Shown: positions 10,813-20,253, numbered from the stretch's first letter. The stretch: 64,000 nucleotides of DNA from UM-FILTER-33-9 sp964530235 (GCA_964530235.1 CAZGYB010000001.1:62001-126000); one strand, 5' to 3'. Notes: a model not told the origin generated them from the letters alone. Made by a program: numbers and translations.

Positions 10813-12107
10813 CAGAATAGCGAATGTGATGAAAAATCAGTTTGTTGAAATGGGCCAATTATTGCGAACGTAAGTTTTTCTTCTGTAAAAAGCTCCTTTG
10901 CCAAATTAACAATTTCTTGTTTTGTCACTTTTTCAATCTGTTTAATCCGTTCTTCAGGAGACTCAATACTGTTTTCATGAAGCTGTTTTAAACCATACTG
11001 ATGGGCGATATTAAATGAGTCCTCAAGAGAAAGAAGGAGTCTTCCTTTTAGCATTTCTTTCGAACGTGCAATATCAGACTCTGAAACACTCCCTTTTGCA
11101 ATTCTCACATGTTCTTTATGGGTTGCACGCACAGCATCTTTTACTTTTTCAACGTCTTTTGCAACTCCAGACTGAGTCACGATAGTTCCAATATCCTCAT
11201 ACTGGTCGATTCCTGTCCCAATATAGTAACATAAACCGCGTTTTTCACGTACTTCCTGAAACAGTCGAGAAGAAGCACCTCCCCCAAGGATTGTTGCAAG
11301 AACTTTTAAAACTGGTCTTCTTGAATCTGCAATCGAAAATGTTGGGTAACCATAGCAAAAATGCGCTTGCTCTGTTTTTTTTGATTTTACATATATTTGG
11401 GGCTCTGTATCAATCTTTATTACTGGATCAAAACCTTTAACCTGCTCCGTTTCCCATCCAGAAAATTTTTCCTGAATTATTTTTAGGTAATCTTCAATGC
11501 TTGATTGAGTGCTCCGAGTAATTTTCAATCCCCCAGCAACAACAAGCACTGTGTTATTCGGATAATACCGCTGGCTTTTGTATGATAAAAATGTGTTTCT
11601 ATCAAATGATGTCACAGTATTTTTTGATCCTGCAATATCATATCCCAAAGGATTTCTCCGAAACATAACGTTGTCAAAAATATCGCTGATTCTCCGCTGA
11701 GGAGTATCTTCATACATATTAATTTCCTCAACAATTACCCCTTTTTCTTTTTCAATTTCAGCAGGATCAAAAAGTGAGTTGAGAAGAAGGTCTGAAATCA
11801 TATCGATCATTTTTTCAAAGTGGTCTGTTGATGCTTTGATGTAATAACCGGTATAGTCTTTTGACGTAAATGCATTCCAGTAACCACCCATTCCTTCAAT
11901 AATCTGGGAAATTATTTCCGGGTTCGGATATTTTTTACTCCCTTTATAAAACATGTGTTCAAGAAAGTGTGAAACGCCGTTGGTTTTCTCATCTTCATAC
12001 CGGCTTCCGGCTCCAACCAAAAGAAGGGTTGTTATGGTCGGAAATGTATTCGTATCGATAAACAATACTCTCAATCCGTTTTTTAGGGTAAAAAACTCTG
12101 TTTTCAT
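10812..12107 (-). CDS. M16 family zinc metallopeptidase
   Basis: 431 aa. The zinc site HxxEH is at H47-F-L-E50-H51, and a distal glutamate lies at E128, 77 residues after the second histidine as in pitrilysin-type enzymes. The second half carries the 'GGGASSRLFQEVREKRGLCYYI' signature of the inactive half of the M16 fold. These enzymes clip short peptides inside a clamshell. An ORF extends upstream, but ATG 12107 is preferred because it begins the conserved 'LKNGLRV' strand and lies 6 nt after a TACAAT box. The downstream serine hydrolase overlaps by 1 nt. Confidence 0.92.
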   Translation of the reverse strand: MKTEFFTLKNGLRVLFIDTNTFPTITTLLLVGAGSRYEDEKTNGVSHFLEHMFYKGSKKYPNPEIISQIIEGMGGYWNAFTSKDYTGYYIKASTDHFEKMIDMISDLLLNSLFDPAEIEKEKGVIVEEINMYEDTPQRRISDIFDNVMFRRNPLGYDIAGSKNTVTSFDRNTFLSYKSQRYYPNNTVLVVAGGLKITRSTQSSIEDYLKIIQEKFSGWETEQVKGFDPVIKIDTEPQIYVKSKKTEQAHFCYGYPTFSIADSRRPVLKVLATILGGGASSRLFQEVREKRGLCYYIGTGIDQYEDIGTIVTQSGVAKDVEKVKDAVRATHKEHVRIAKGSVSESDIARSKEMLKGRLLLSLEDSFNIAHQYGLKQLHENSIESPEERIKQIEKVTKQEIVNLAKELFTEEKLTFAIIGPFQQTDFSSHSLF

Positions 12108-12113
12108 CCTTCT

Positions 12114-12119
12114 ATTGTA
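12114..12119 (-). promoter_or_regulatory. -10 box for leaderless M16 peptidase mRNA
   Basis: TACAAT, 6 nt before ATG 12107; TTGCGA at 12137-12142 could be the -35 with a 17-nt spacer. Confidence 0.55.
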
Positions 12120-12211
12120 TCGTAAAACCCCCTGCTTCGCAATTCGAATTATAGTGTACTTATATATTGCTCTATTGCTCCGCATTGTACCTCGCAGGTG
12201 TATTTTGGCTT

Positions 12212-13798
12212 TCAGACAGAGTAGTACACTATCTGAGAATGATAGGGCTTTAAAACAATCGGGACATTAGAATCAGCCACCTCGTGCGGGTACCAAACAC
12301 CATCGGTCAAGTCATAAATATGTACTGACGTAGAATTTTCTGGAATGGTAACTGCACAGCTTGCATCCCAGCCTGCGGTATTTGTGCAGATAAATACTCC
12401 AGTTGTGTTTCTTGAAATATGATGCGCGACAATTGATTTATTACTGTCATTATCTGCCGAACACTGTTCAGGAATAAAAAAGTCGTGCTCACCGTTTTGA
12501 AACAAATCAGACGACCGGATTGCTTCCAGGTTCTGGTGCAATCGCATACTTTTTGGATCAGGTTCTTGATCAGGTTGCCGGCAGACCTGCATAGGAAGCC
12601 TATTTGTTCTTCCTTGCCTCTCGTTGTAATCAACAAGCCAGGCCGTGTGATGAAGAAGTGCAAACAAGACAAGTGCAGCATTTTCCTTCTCCGGTCCGAG
12701 AACCAACCTCAAAGTTGCCTCATCGTGATTTGAAAAAAACACAACACGATCTTCATGAGTGTTCTGAAAAAAATATCCAAAATATGCCAGTATCTCAGAC
12801 GCTTTGTTTCCCGAAAGAAATGACGGCATTATGTCATATAAGTATTTTTCATACACGTAAGTAAACCCGTTTCGAAGCAATTCCCATTTATCGCCATCGT
12901 TATAGACTTCTGCGATAAAACTAAAATCTGGTTTTTTCGAATGAACTGTATCAATGATCTTTTTCCAAAGTGGTTCAGATTGATTCATCCAATCAAAATG
13001 CCCTTCTTCAAATAACCAACCCCAATTTGACTGAAACTGCCAAGGTACAGCAAGCATTGCCATGTCACACCGTAAACCATCACAATGTTGGGATAATGCA
13101 ACTGGCTGCGGTACAAGCCAATTATGTGTTTCAGGCTTTGAAAGATCCAGCTGTGCTGTATCTGTCCACGCGGGATAATTGTGACAGTTGCCGTGTGCAA
13201 CTTGTAAAGACTCCCCATCTGTACTTTTTATTTCAACATCTCTATTAAAATCTAATGATGATGCTTGTGCTGCCCGCTCAGGTGAAGCAGTTACGTACAA
13301 CTCAGGATGATCTGCAACTTTATCCAGTCCGGTGTTATTGATAGTCAAATCGGTAATTACTTTTTTTCCCAACGAATGAAGTTTGTCGCGAACTTGTTCA
13401 TCCCATACTTTCCAATCCTGAGCGACAAAATCGGAATCGGGTTCGTATGTAGGTATTGCGAAACAAGAACCTGTCACATCGTCAACTGTCATGTCCGGCA
13501 AATGAGGACGGTACTGATCTTCAGCATACTGCAGTGCGGATAAACGCGCCATCTGACTTACCTGATATATTCCCATCAACCAGACTGCATCACAGTCACC
13601 AAGATATTCCTTCCATTCTTCTGCTGAAATATCGGCTAATCGAAGATTAGGATTGTTTTTTTTCCTGCGCATTTCGGTCACAAAAACGCGGGTGTTGATA
13701 TGTTGAAGGGTTGGAAAACGAATCTCAGGACTTCTGGGAAATAACGTCTCAAAAGATGGTGTTTGCTGTTCAATGAACGCCCGTTCAACTAAAGCCAT
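12212..13798 (-). CDS. GH13 (alpha-amylase family) glycoside hydrolase
   Basis: 528 aa. Conserved GH13 regions are readable: 'DGLRCD' with nucleophile D245, 'FIAEVYN' with acid/base E297, and 'FFSNHDE' with N357-H358-D359. Region I reads 'DLTINNTG', with asparagine where histidine is usual in 'DxxxNH'. No signal peptide is evident, so it is probably cytoplasmic. Substrate (glycogen, maltodextrin or a host glucan) cannot be assigned. It is upstream of the M16 gene on the same strand, separated by about 100 bp holding a separate promoter. Confidence 0.85.
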   Translation of the reverse strand: MALVERAFIEQQTPSFETLFPRSPEIRFPTLQHINTRVFVTEMRRKKNNPNLRLADISAEEWKEYLGDCDAVWLMGIYQVSQMARLSALQYAEDQYRPHLPDMTVDDVTGSCFAIPTYEPDSDFVAQDWKVWDEQVRDKLHSLGKKVITDLTINNTGLDKVADHPELYVTASPERAAQASSLDFNRDVEIKSTDGESLQVAHGNCHNYPAWTDTAQLDLSKPETHNWLVPQPVALSQHCDGLRCDMAMLAVPWQFQSNWGWLFEEGHFDWMNQSEPLWKKIIDTVHSKKPDFSFIAEVYNDGDKWELLRNGFTYVYEKYLYDIMPSFLSGNKASEILAYFGYFFQNTHEDRVVFFSNHDEATLRLVLGPEKENAALVLFALLHHTAWLVDYNERQGRTNRLPMQVCRQPDQEPDPKSMRLHQNLEAIRSSDLFQNGEHDFFIPEQCSADNDSNKSIVAHHISRNTTGVFICTNTAGWDASCAVTIPENSTSVHIYDLTDGVWYPHEVADSNVPIVLKPYHSQIVYYSV

Positions 13799-13865
13799 AT
13801 TATTTCAGGAGCATAACAAAAATATTTTGTATTTTCAAGTATGCCTCAAAGGTATATTTTCTTGC

Positions 13866-13871
13866 TATAAT
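13866..13871 (+). promoter_or_regulatory. -10 box for leaderless DMT transporter mRNA
   Basis: TATAAT, 7 nt before the GTG start at 13879; no convincing -35. Confidence 0.6.
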
Positions 13872-13878
13872 ACAATCT

Positions 13879-14772
13879 GTGAAAAAAAATTCTGCAACCG
13901 CACTTCTTGCCCTTTGTTTAGTTGGAATACTTGGTGGCATTGCACCGGTTTTCATGAAAATTGCTTTTAAAGAATTCACGCCCGTTGAAATTATCTGTTT
14001 CCGGTTTTTGCTTACCGCAGTTATCCTTATTCTCTATCTTTTTTTCACCCGTAAGCTCACATTTACTCGTTCTGACATGCCACGAATCATTATGGGTTCA
14101 CTATTGTTTACTGGAAATATTTTTTTATTTGCAGTCGGCCTACAGTTTACAACCAGCGTTGCCTCACAAATCATGTATCTCTTGATGCCCGCATTGGTAC
14201 TTGTACTTTCCTTTCTTTTTTTGAAGCAACATCTCCGATTGCAATCGATTGCAAGTATTGTACTTGGATTTTCCGGCGGTTTATTCTTGATTCTTGGAGG
14301 AAAAACCGCACATTTAAGTAGCTCTTTGGGAAGACCTCTCGGAAACATTATTATTTTAGGAGCAGTGTTCTGTTGGGGAAGTTACCTTGTTTTCTCAAAA
14401 AAGTTAAGTGTCAAATATCCTCCTGTGACAATTCTGGCTTTCAATTCGCTGATCGCAGGCTCTATCGCTCTTGGTGTTTTGGTAGTTCAAAAACAAAACT
14501 TATTATTTTCACTCCTCCATGCATCATCACCAGCGCTATTAAGTCTGATGTTTTTACTTCTTTTCAACTCTTTCATCTTTTTCTTTCTGTACCAGTGGTG
14601 TATTAAACATGTTTCGCCCTTTATGGTTTCACTTTCGTCCTACCTTAGCCCGCTCGCCGCAGGATTTGTCGCAATACCGCTTTTTGGGGAAACCATCACA
14701 CTTCAGCTTCTTATGAGCGCAGTTCTTATTGGCATAAGCGCATATATTACGTTTAGGAATAAAAATAAATAG
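13879..14772 (+). CDS. EamA/DMT-family membrane transporter
   Basis: 297 aa with about ten hydrophobic segments in two homologous halves, the usual size and arrangement for EamA drug/metabolite transporters. The first half begins 'GILGGIAPVFMKIAFKEFTPVEI', and the second 'LGAVFCWGSYLVFSKKL'. Substrate unknown. The start is GTG, chosen because it directly follows the TATAAT box and precedes the first membrane span. It is transcribed divergently from the GH13 gene. Confidence 0.88.
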   Translation: MKKNSATALLALCLVGILGGIAPVFMKIAFKEFTPVEIICFRFLLTAVILILYLFFTRKLTFTRSDMPRIIMGSLLFTGNIFLFAVGLQFTTSVASQIMYLLMPALVLVLSFLFLKQHLRLQSIASIVLGFSGGLFLILGGKTAHLSSSLGRPLGNIIILGAVFCWGSYLVFSKKLSVKYPPVTILAFNSLIAGSIALGVLVVQKQNLLFSLLHASSPALLSLMFLLLFNSFIFFFLYQWCIKHVSPFMVSLSSYLSPLAAGFVAIPLFGETITLQLLMSAVLIGISAYITFRNKNK

Positions 14773-14853
14773 TGAGCCCACCGGGGCGCCCATTCGTCGC
14801 TCATCTCTTTAAATTAGCTCCTCAGGGTAAACTTCTCGTCCCGGAAATGAATG

Positions 14854-14926
14854 TGAGCCCACCGGGACTCGAACCCGGAACCAACAGCTTAAAAGGCTGC
14901 TGCTCTACCAGTTGAGCTATAGGCCC
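14854..14926 (-). tRNA. tRNA-Lys (anticodon TTT)
   Basis: A 73-nt cloverleaf on the minus strand with a 7-bp acceptor stem (GGGCCTA with TGGGCTC, including wobbles), a D-arm with 'CTGGTAGAG', an anticodon loop CTTTTAA, a T-arm 'CCGGGTTCGAGTCCCGG' and discriminator A. CCA is not encoded. A 14-nt match to its 3' end (GTGAGCCCACCGGG) lies at 14772-14785, downstream of the tRNA. Confidence 0.95.
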
Positions 14927-15004
14927 TGTAAATTTCTACCAAAAAACTTTATCATTGTATCAATCTAGCCTTTGTTTATCAAGTAAAGAATATCTGAAAT
15001 AGAG

Positions 15005-16534
15005 TTACTCTTGAACTTTGCAGCAAACCTGTAGGTATCCGCAGTTCGAATAACCGTTATCCGGGCTCCTCTGCATATAACCGAGCAAATTCGGCCCTCC
15101 CCATTGGGTGTAGTCCTTATTACAAAGCAACTGATAATTCCCCGCATCTCTGTATGCTTGCGGAAGCTGGAAACAGTATTTATTGACTCCGCACTGACCA
15201 ACAGGTAAAGCTCCAGATCCCGAATCAGACCGGCTTGTCGGATATGGTGTAACCGTTGGTGTTTGCGGAACGTCTGTTGCGGTTGGATCAATCTGGTTGG
15301 ATGAATGAATAAGTCTGTTTACGAGCGTAATATAGTGATATGCGAGATCAGGATTAAACAAAAAGTCTTTTTTTTGCATGAGTGCCAACCTTTGATAACT
15401 ATACATTCCTTCCACATACGTAAAACCGCTCAAAGGAAACCATGCCCATCGTTGAACCAATCGATTCTGGTCTTCTGGATTTCCAAATACCGGATCAACA
15501 CCGTCAACTGCCATATACTCAAATGTCGCTGTCATATACTCTCTTCTTTTCTGTTTTTTTTGGTCTTCCGTCAATCCATTCCACCCGTTTTCCATTAACG
15601 GACCATACTCTTTTATAATAAAATCTGCATTTTTTAGTCCGGTTGCAGCCATAAGGATCCGATACCGAAGAACTCCGGCTTTAAACGCATTCGTGTCAAC
15701 CCAATATGGCGACCCCCAACCGCCAACATTACTATTTGGCGCACAGGCAGTATAAATGTGACCAAATACTGCGTCAGGCATTGGTATTTCTCCATTGACA
15801 CGAAGCAGTAGATTTGTTTTTAGCTCGTGCATAAACCGAAGAAAAAACTGATACCCGGACATGTGTCTTTCACCGGGCTCAACATAATTGTTCAAAACAC
15901 ATTGCAAATTTGGACTAGTTGGATCATCAATGGGAAGTAAAAAATCAGTAAGAATCACGCCCGTACCAATTTTAAAAGTAGGATTTATTTCTTTCAAACA
16001 TCGGTACCATCCTGAAAAGTGTTTTGCATACGTAACGGGCGTTTGCCTATCATCCCAACCCACTTCATTTCCAATCGTCCACGTCATACCGTTTGGATAT
16101 TTGTCTGGATTGCTTCGAATATGTTTTACTTCAACATCGTTGCTCGTACGACAGTTTGAAGGAGCGGTTTTTGCACTATATGCGCCAATTAATCCAATAT
16201 AGTCAATATCGTATTGCGGTCTTGGTCCGCCAATCGGTGTATACACTCGATTCACCCGAATTATTCCTGCAGACCAATCAGTATACCAACCTGCATTGAG
16301 TCGGTGATATTCATTGTCAGGCTTTGTATAAAGCTCTAAACGAGGAATGCAACCCGCAGGTTTATCGTCGCATACTTGTGTCGGAAACCCATAGCCAATT
16401 CGCTCACGCATCGTATACTTTGCTGATCCATTATTCGTCGCTTTTGACTTTTTGTTCATGGCAAAAAACTGATAGTACGCAAACAGACCAAAAACAACCA
16501 TACTGAAAAAAATAATGAGAAAAACTTTTTTCAT
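15005..16534 (-). CDS. Secreted glycosidase-like protein (possible clan GH-A TIM barrel) with Cys-rich C-terminus
   Basis: 509 aa with an N-terminal signal anchor (VFLIIFFSMVVFGLFAYY). 'TWTIGNEVGW' (N156-E157) resembles the acid/base strand 4 motif of clan GH-A, and 'FIIKEYGP' (E309) resembles the strand 7 nucleophile. A Thr/Pro-rich linker 'TATDVPQTPTVTPYPTS' leads to a short cysteine-rich C-terminal domain ('CGVNKYCFQ...CNKDY...CGYLQVCC'). The family was not recognised; the glycosidase call rests on the two glutamate motifs and their spacing. Confidence 0.6.
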   Translation of the reverse strand: MKKVFLIIFFSMVVFGLFAYYQFFAMNKKSKATNNGSAKYTMRERIGYGFPTQVCDDKPAGCIPRLELYTKPDNEYHRLNAGWYTDWSAGIIRVNRVYTPIGGPRPQYDIDYIGLIGAYSAKTAPSNCRTSNDVEVKHIRSNPDKYPNGMTWTIGNEVGWDDRQTPVTYAKHFSGWYRCLKEINPTFKIGTGVILTDFLLPIDDPTSPNLQCVLNNYVEPGERHMSGYQFFLRFMHELKTNLLLRVNGEIPMPDAVFGHIYTACAPNSNVGGWGSPYWVDTNAFKAGVLRYRILMAATGLKNADFIIKEYGPLMENGWNGLTEDQKKQKRREYMTATFEYMAVDGVDPVFGNPEDQNRLVQRWAWFPLSGFTYVEGMYSYQRLALMQKKDFLFNPDLAYHYITLVNRLIHSSNQIDPTATDVPQTPTVTPYPTSRSDSGSGALPVGQCGVNKYCFQLPQAYRDAGNYQLLCNKDYTQWGGPNLLGYMQRSPDNGYSNCGYLQVCCKVQE

Positions 16535-16581
16535 ACTGTATTCAGTTTATGAAGATCTCTAGAATAATTCAAGTGATATTC

Positions 16582-18423
16582 TTACGACTGTTCAATATCC
16601 CTCACTCTTCTTTCCTCGACTCTCCTTTGCACAGTTGAAAGCCATTTTTTCCGAAGACGCAGACTTGCTGGTGTTACCTCAAGCAGTTCGTCTTCAGCTA
16701 TAAAATCAAGCGACTGTTCAAGGGTAAGCACGGTTGGTTCTATTATCGTCACAGAAACTCCTTCGCCTGAAGAACGGTTGTTGGTCAGTTGTTTTGCTTT
16801 GCAAATATTCACCTCAATAACTTCTGATTTATTTGCAACACCCACGATCATACCTTCATATACGTCAACCCCCGCACCAATAAACAGTGTTCCCCGCTCC
16901 TGAATTTTACCGATCGCATAATTAAACGAAGTTCCCGGTTTCACCGCAACAAGTGCTCCGTTTCGAAGGTTATCCATTTTTGCTCCCTTTGGTGCATACC
17001 CGAGAAAATATGAGTACAACTGGGCAGTTCCACGGGTTTTGGTCAGAAGCGAGTTGCGTATTCCAAGAAGATTTTGGGTTGCGATTCTGAAAACCAACCG
17101 TATTTTTCTACCGTCTTTTTTCATATCCTGCATTGACGCTTTCCGTTTTCCCATTTCCTCTGTTATCAACCCTAAAAATTCTTCGTCAGTCTCAATAGTT
17201 ACTTCCTCAAACGGCTCACAGATTTCGCCGTCCACTGTCTTGTAAATCACCTGCGGTTTTGATACCTCCATCTCATATCCTTCCCGACGCATCGCTTCAA
17301 TAAGGATCGCAAGGTGTAGTTCTCCCCTGCCTGAGACAACGAATTGCGCAGTTTGCACATCATCTTGCACCCGTAAACCTAGGTTTGTCTCAATTTCTTT
17401 CATCAACCGTTCCCGCAGTTGGCGCGAGGTAGTATATTTCCCTTCACGTCCTGCAAATGGACTTGTATTTGGTCCGATCGTTATTTTTATAGTTGGCTCT
17501 TCAACAAAAATAGTCGGCAGACTTTCGGGAAATGAGGGATCACACACGGTCTGACCAATCGTCATCTGCGGAATTCCCGCAATTGTCGCAATATCTCCAG
17601 ATGATACACTCTCAACTTCCTGTCGGTTCAAACCAAGAGTAGTATAGAGTTTCTGCACTTTGTATGTGCCTATCACCTCATTATTTTCAACGAGTGCAAC
17701 CTGCATATTTTTTTTCAGTGTCCCGCGATTAATTTTTCCGATACACAGTCTCCCAACATAGCTGTCATAATCAAGAGTTGAAATAAGCATCTGGAGCGGT
17801 TTTTCGTCTGAAACTGAAACATTTGGAATTTCCCGCAGAACAGTTTCAAAAAACGGATTCAAATCGCCTTTCATATCAGATGAATATTTTTCCGGAACTT
17901 GGTAGAAAGCCTTACCGTCTCGACCAACCGCATAGAGCGTAGTAAACTCGAGTGATGAATCATCTTCCGCTAGCTCAAGAAACAGATTTTCAACCTCGGC
18001 AAGCACTTCTGCGGGACGCGCGTCACGCTTATCAATTTTATTGATAATAAGAATGAGCTTTAAACCTGCCTGCATTGCTTTTTTCAAGACAAACTTTGTC
18101 TGAGGAAGCGGGCCTTCTGCTGCATCAACCAAAAGTACCGCACCGGAGGCCATGTTAATAGTCCTTTCCACCTCCCCACCAAAATCTGCATGGCCGGGCG
18201 TGTCGATGATATTGATTTTAGTATTTTTATATGAGATAGAGGTATTTTTTGCAAGGATGGTGATTCCCTTTTCCCGCTCCAGTTCATTTGAGTCCATAAT
18301 GAGTGTTTCACTCATTTCCTTCTGGTTCTCCCGGAATGTGTGCGTTTGTTTAAGCAGGGCATCAACCAGGGTTGTCTTCCCATGATCAACGTGCGCGATA
18401 ATAACAATATTTCGTATTTCCAT
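16582..18423 (-). CDS. typA: Ribosome-associated GTPase TypA/BipA
   Basis: 613 aa, a typical family length. G1 is 'AHVDHGKTT', G3 'DTPGHADFGGEVER', G4 'NKID'. EF-G-like domains III and V and the C-terminal TypA domain follow ('TKTRGTAQLYSYFLGYAPKG', 'RLRKKWLS'). TypA binds the ribosome and acts in 50S assembly and stress adaptation. It appears monocistronic. Confidence 0.97.
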   Translation of the reverse strand: MEIRNIVIIAHVDHGKTTLVDALLKQTHTFRENQKEMSETLIMDSNELEREKGITILAKNTSISYKNTKINIIDTPGHADFGGEVERTINMASGAVLLVDAAEGPLPQTKFVLKKAMQAGLKLILIINKIDKRDARPAEVLAEVENLFLELAEDDSSLEFTTLYAVGRDGKAFYQVPEKYSSDMKGDLNPFFETVLREIPNVSVSDEKPLQMLISTLDYDSYVGRLCIGKINRGTLKKNMQVALVENNEVIGTYKVQKLYTTLGLNRQEVESVSSGDIATIAGIPQMTIGQTVCDPSFPESLPTIFVEEPTIKITIGPNTSPFAGREGKYTTSRQLRERLMKEIETNLGLRVQDDVQTAQFVVSGRGELHLAILIEAMRREGYEMEVSKPQVIYKTVDGEICEPFEEVTIETDEEFLGLITEEMGKRKASMQDMKKDGRKIRLVFRIATQNLLGIRNSLLTKTRGTAQLYSYFLGYAPKGAKMDNLRNGALVAVKPGTSFNYAIGKIQERGTLFIGAGVDVYEGMIVGVANKSEVIEVNICKAKQLTNNRSSGEGVSVTIIEPTVLTLEQSLDFIAEDELLEVTPASLRLRKKWLSTVQRRVEERRVRDIEQS

Positions 18424-18546
18424 AAAGGTTTCTGAGAAGGTAATTTTAGTAAACGTAGATTGTTATATCAATCCAAATCTATTCCTCTCCTTCTGTCTTA
18501 TTGTGAAGGTATAATTGTACCATTTTCATATCTTGTATGCAATAGA

Positions 18547-19362
18547 TTATTGATCTTCATGTAAGGTTTGATCAGGCTTTTCTGGAACTTCAATACTTTG
18601 TCTATTTAATATTTGCCGTAACTCTTTAAGAGTTACCTTAACGGTTGCCTCAACTCCATGCATTTCATATTTAACTCCTCGCATTGCAAATACTTTATGA
18701 GCGAAATTTTTCATTTCATGGTTATCCATTCTAAACTCAAACGTAATGAGAGTGTTCTCAGGATATCCGCCAAAACAATCTAAACATCGTTTCATTGTAT
18801 TTATCATAATCCCATTTCCTCGATAATGAGGACTCATAAAAGCAGCTGCCTCTAATCTCTGGTCTCCTCGGGCAAGAATAAAATAGCCAACGAGCTTATT
18901 TTGATCTTCACCCTGATCTTTTCTTCGAATTGTAGTAACAATGGGATGATGAGATAAAAAACCTAATACATATTTTGGAATGCGCTCCTCAGGTGACATA
19001 GTCATGCTTAGATCGAATAGATTAGTCAATGCTTCTAAATCGCGACCTTCGAGTAGTAAATCACTGATTTCACGAGTCAAAGTTTCAATTGTAAGAGGTT
19101 CTGATAAAGAAGTATGTGTCTCAAGTGAAAAACGTGCGACTTCCTGAACATTCTGTTCTATTGGTTTTCCTGGTTCTCGCCGATAAAACGTTTGAATAAG
19201 CTCCGATGTAAAAAGTTCATCAGGAGGATATATCGGTACATCAGCCGGACGTGTAGGTTCTTTAGTTCTAGGATAAATTTGTACATGTGCGCGTACAGGA
19301 GCACTTGGTTCAACCGGTTTTCTTCGCCTTCTAAAAACTCCTCTGAAACGTTCAAGCACCAT
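18547..19362 (-). CDS. GNAT-fold acetyltransferase-like protein with basic N-terminal extension
   Basis: 271 aa. The N-terminal 30 residues are rich in arginine and proline and probably disordered. The second half resembles GNAT: 'KLVGYFILARGDQRLEAAAFMSP' then 'YRGNGIMINTMKRCL' as the acetyl-CoA-binding motif A. The substrate is unknown and the middle helical part is unassigned. The start is supported by a TATAAT box 8 nt upstream. Confidence 0.6.
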   Translation of the reverse strand: MVLERFRGVFRRRRKPVEPSAPVRAHVQIYPRTKEPTRPADVPIYPPDELFTSELIQTFYRREPGKPIEQNVQEVARFSLETHTSLSEPLTIETLTREISDLLLEGRDLEALTNLFDLSMTMSPEERIPKYVLGFLSHHPIVTTIRRKDQGEDQNKLVGYFILARGDQRLEAAAFMSPHYRGNGIMINTMKRCLDCFGGYPENTLITFEFRMDNHEMKNFAHKVFAMRGVKYEMHGVEATVKVTLKELRQILNRQSIEVPEKPDQTLHEDQ

Positions 19363-19370
19363 ATTTCACC

Positions 19371-19376
19371 ATTATA
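19371..19376 (-). promoter_or_regulatory. -10 box for the GNAT-like gene
   Basis: TATAAT, 8 nt before ATG 19362, implying a leaderless transcript. Confidence 0.5.
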
Positions 19377-19395
19377 TCCTATAGTTATAACTTAT

Positions 19396-20016
19396 TCAAG
19401 ATGATGCCTGTGTAACCGAAACAGTTACACTTTGACTTGTATGAAGATTCGCCCCTTTAAATCTAATCAATCCCACCAGAAGTATTTGCAGTAAAAAAAG
19501 ATACAGAGGGAACCCGTAATTTTGAAAGTTCCATTCCGTAATTGTAAGTAACCCTATAAGTGAATTAAACACACCAAATAAGTAAACATTGCTATTTTCT
19601 GTTTCTGGATAGCGATATGACTTAACAATAGTCGGTAAAGCAGCAAGTGCATCGCTAAAAATGCTGAAAAAAATTGCAATGTTGCCTACCCGAGTTATCA
19701 TCCATAAAATAAGTCCTATGACAGATAAAGTACCGCAAACTATATCAAGTTTTCCAATATTCCATGTTGCTTTTTTGTTAACAAAGGACGCAATAAATAT
19801 AACAAGCGGAACAAAAGCAACAGAAAATGTTACCAAAGACACAATGCCAACTCCTTGTTTAATCATTGCAAAAAATGCAATCAAAGGAGCTATACTCCAT
19901 AACAACCAAGTAACTTTATTCGGTTGTACCTTTCCCCGAACCGTATCAATAAAATAACTCCACCCGCCGATTAGTTCAAGAGCTACGCCAATAAACACAA
20001 AATTGGGATTAATCAT
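19396..20016 (-). CDS. Polytopic membrane protein of unknown function
   Basis: 206 aa, about seven hydrophobic segments in two similar halves ('GGWSYFIDTVRGKVQPNKVTW' and 'SDALAALPTIVKSYRYPETENS'), vaguely like PQ-loop/SemiSWEET transporters, but this was not recognised with certainty. The open frame continues upstream through the tRNA-Gln fragments and hairpin repeats, giving a spurious extension with two copies of 'ARLDEARNVEPRRI'. ATG 20016, four nt downstream of the broken tRNA copy, is the sensible start. Confidence 0.65.
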   Translation of the reverse strand: MINPNFVFIGVALELIGGWSYFIDTVRGKVQPNKVTWLLWSIAPLIAFFAMIKQGVGIVSLVTFSVAFVPLVIFIASFVNKKATWNIGKLDIVCGTLSVIGLILWMITRVGNIAIFFSIFSDALAALPTIVKSYRYPETENSNVYLFGVFNSLIGLLTITEWNFQNYGFPLYLFLLQILLVGLIRFKGANLHTSQSVTVSVTQASS

Positions 20017-20039
20017 ATGTTCCGAGACTACGATTCGAA

Positions 20040-20078
20040 TCCGCCTCGGCTCGACATTTCTTGCCTCGTCGAGACGGG
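20040..20078 (-). repeat. 39-bp hairpin element E1 (in T-loop of tRNA copy A)
   Basis: On the minus strand it starts CCCGTCTCGACGAGG and ends GTCGAGCCGAGGCGGA. It can fold with an 8-bp outer stem (CCGTCTCG with CGAGGCGG, one T-G pair) or a 6-bp stem CTCGAC/GTCGAG. There is no target duplication. Identical to E2 and E3. Confidence 0.85.
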
Positions 20079-20111
20079 CGTAGATACTCAGATCCAGAGT
20101 CTGAGGTCCTA

Positions 20112-20150
20112 TCCGCCTCGGCTCGACATTTCTTGCCTCGTCGAGACGGG
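20112..20150 (-). repeat. 39-bp hairpin element E2 (in D-loop of tRNA copy A)
   Basis: Identical to E1. It is inserted between 'AATGG' and 'TAGGAC' of the D-loop, so the D-stem is left intact. Insertion after ATGG creates an open frame starting MARLDEARN. Confidence 0.85.
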
Positions 20151-20185
20151 CCATTAGACAATTTTTTATAGTTATTACTTTCTTG

Positions 20186-20253
20186 TTCCGAGACTACGAT
20201 TCGAATCCGCCTCGGCTCGACATTTCTTGCCTCGTCGAGACGGGCCATTAGAC
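20186..20253 (-). pseudogene. Broken tRNA-Gln copy B (3' end and D-loop fragment joined by one element)
   Basis: Contains the tRNA 3' part up to the T-loop, one element (E3), and nine nt of the D-arm. The anticodon arm is missing. It is what deletion by recombination between E1- and E2-type copies in a copy A unit would give. The 25-nt AT-rich spacer after copies A and B is the same (20160-20184 and 20254-20278), pointing to tandem duplication. Confidence 0.8.
20206..20244 (-). repeat. 39-bp hairpin element E3 (in tRNA copy B)
   Basis: Identical in sequence to E1 and E2. It fuses the T-loop site directly to the D-loop site. Confidence 0.85.

Larger units (their letters stand above)
20020..20159 (-). 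pseudogene. Broken tRNA-Gln copy A with two 39-bp hairpin insertions
   Basis: Matches the intact tRNA-Gln (20280-20350) from the discriminator base to 'GTCTAATGG', but lacks the 5' acceptor strand (first nine nt), which is replaced by AT-rich sequence. Two 39-bp elements interrupt it: one between T-stem base 53 and T54 (20040-20078), one in the D-loop right after G18-G19 (20112-20150). The anticodon arm with CTG is intact. Without an acceptor stem it should not be chargeable. Confidence 0.85.

Noticed and set aside
14772..14785. attL/attR pair with the tRNA-Lys 3' end
   Set aside because: Only 14 nt match, the two copies are 80 bp apart, and no integrase or foreign gene lies between them.
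19396..20154. Long frame giving the membrane protein two N-terminal 'ARLDEARNVEPRRI' repeats
   Set aside because: The extension only translates tRNA fragments and hairpin elements; a proper ATG with a membrane-span start lies at 20016.
20020..20159. Copy A as a functional tRNA with hairpin-extended loops or removable introns
   Set aside because: It lacks the 5' acceptor strand, so it cannot form an acceptor stem; an intact tRNA-Gln is adjacent.
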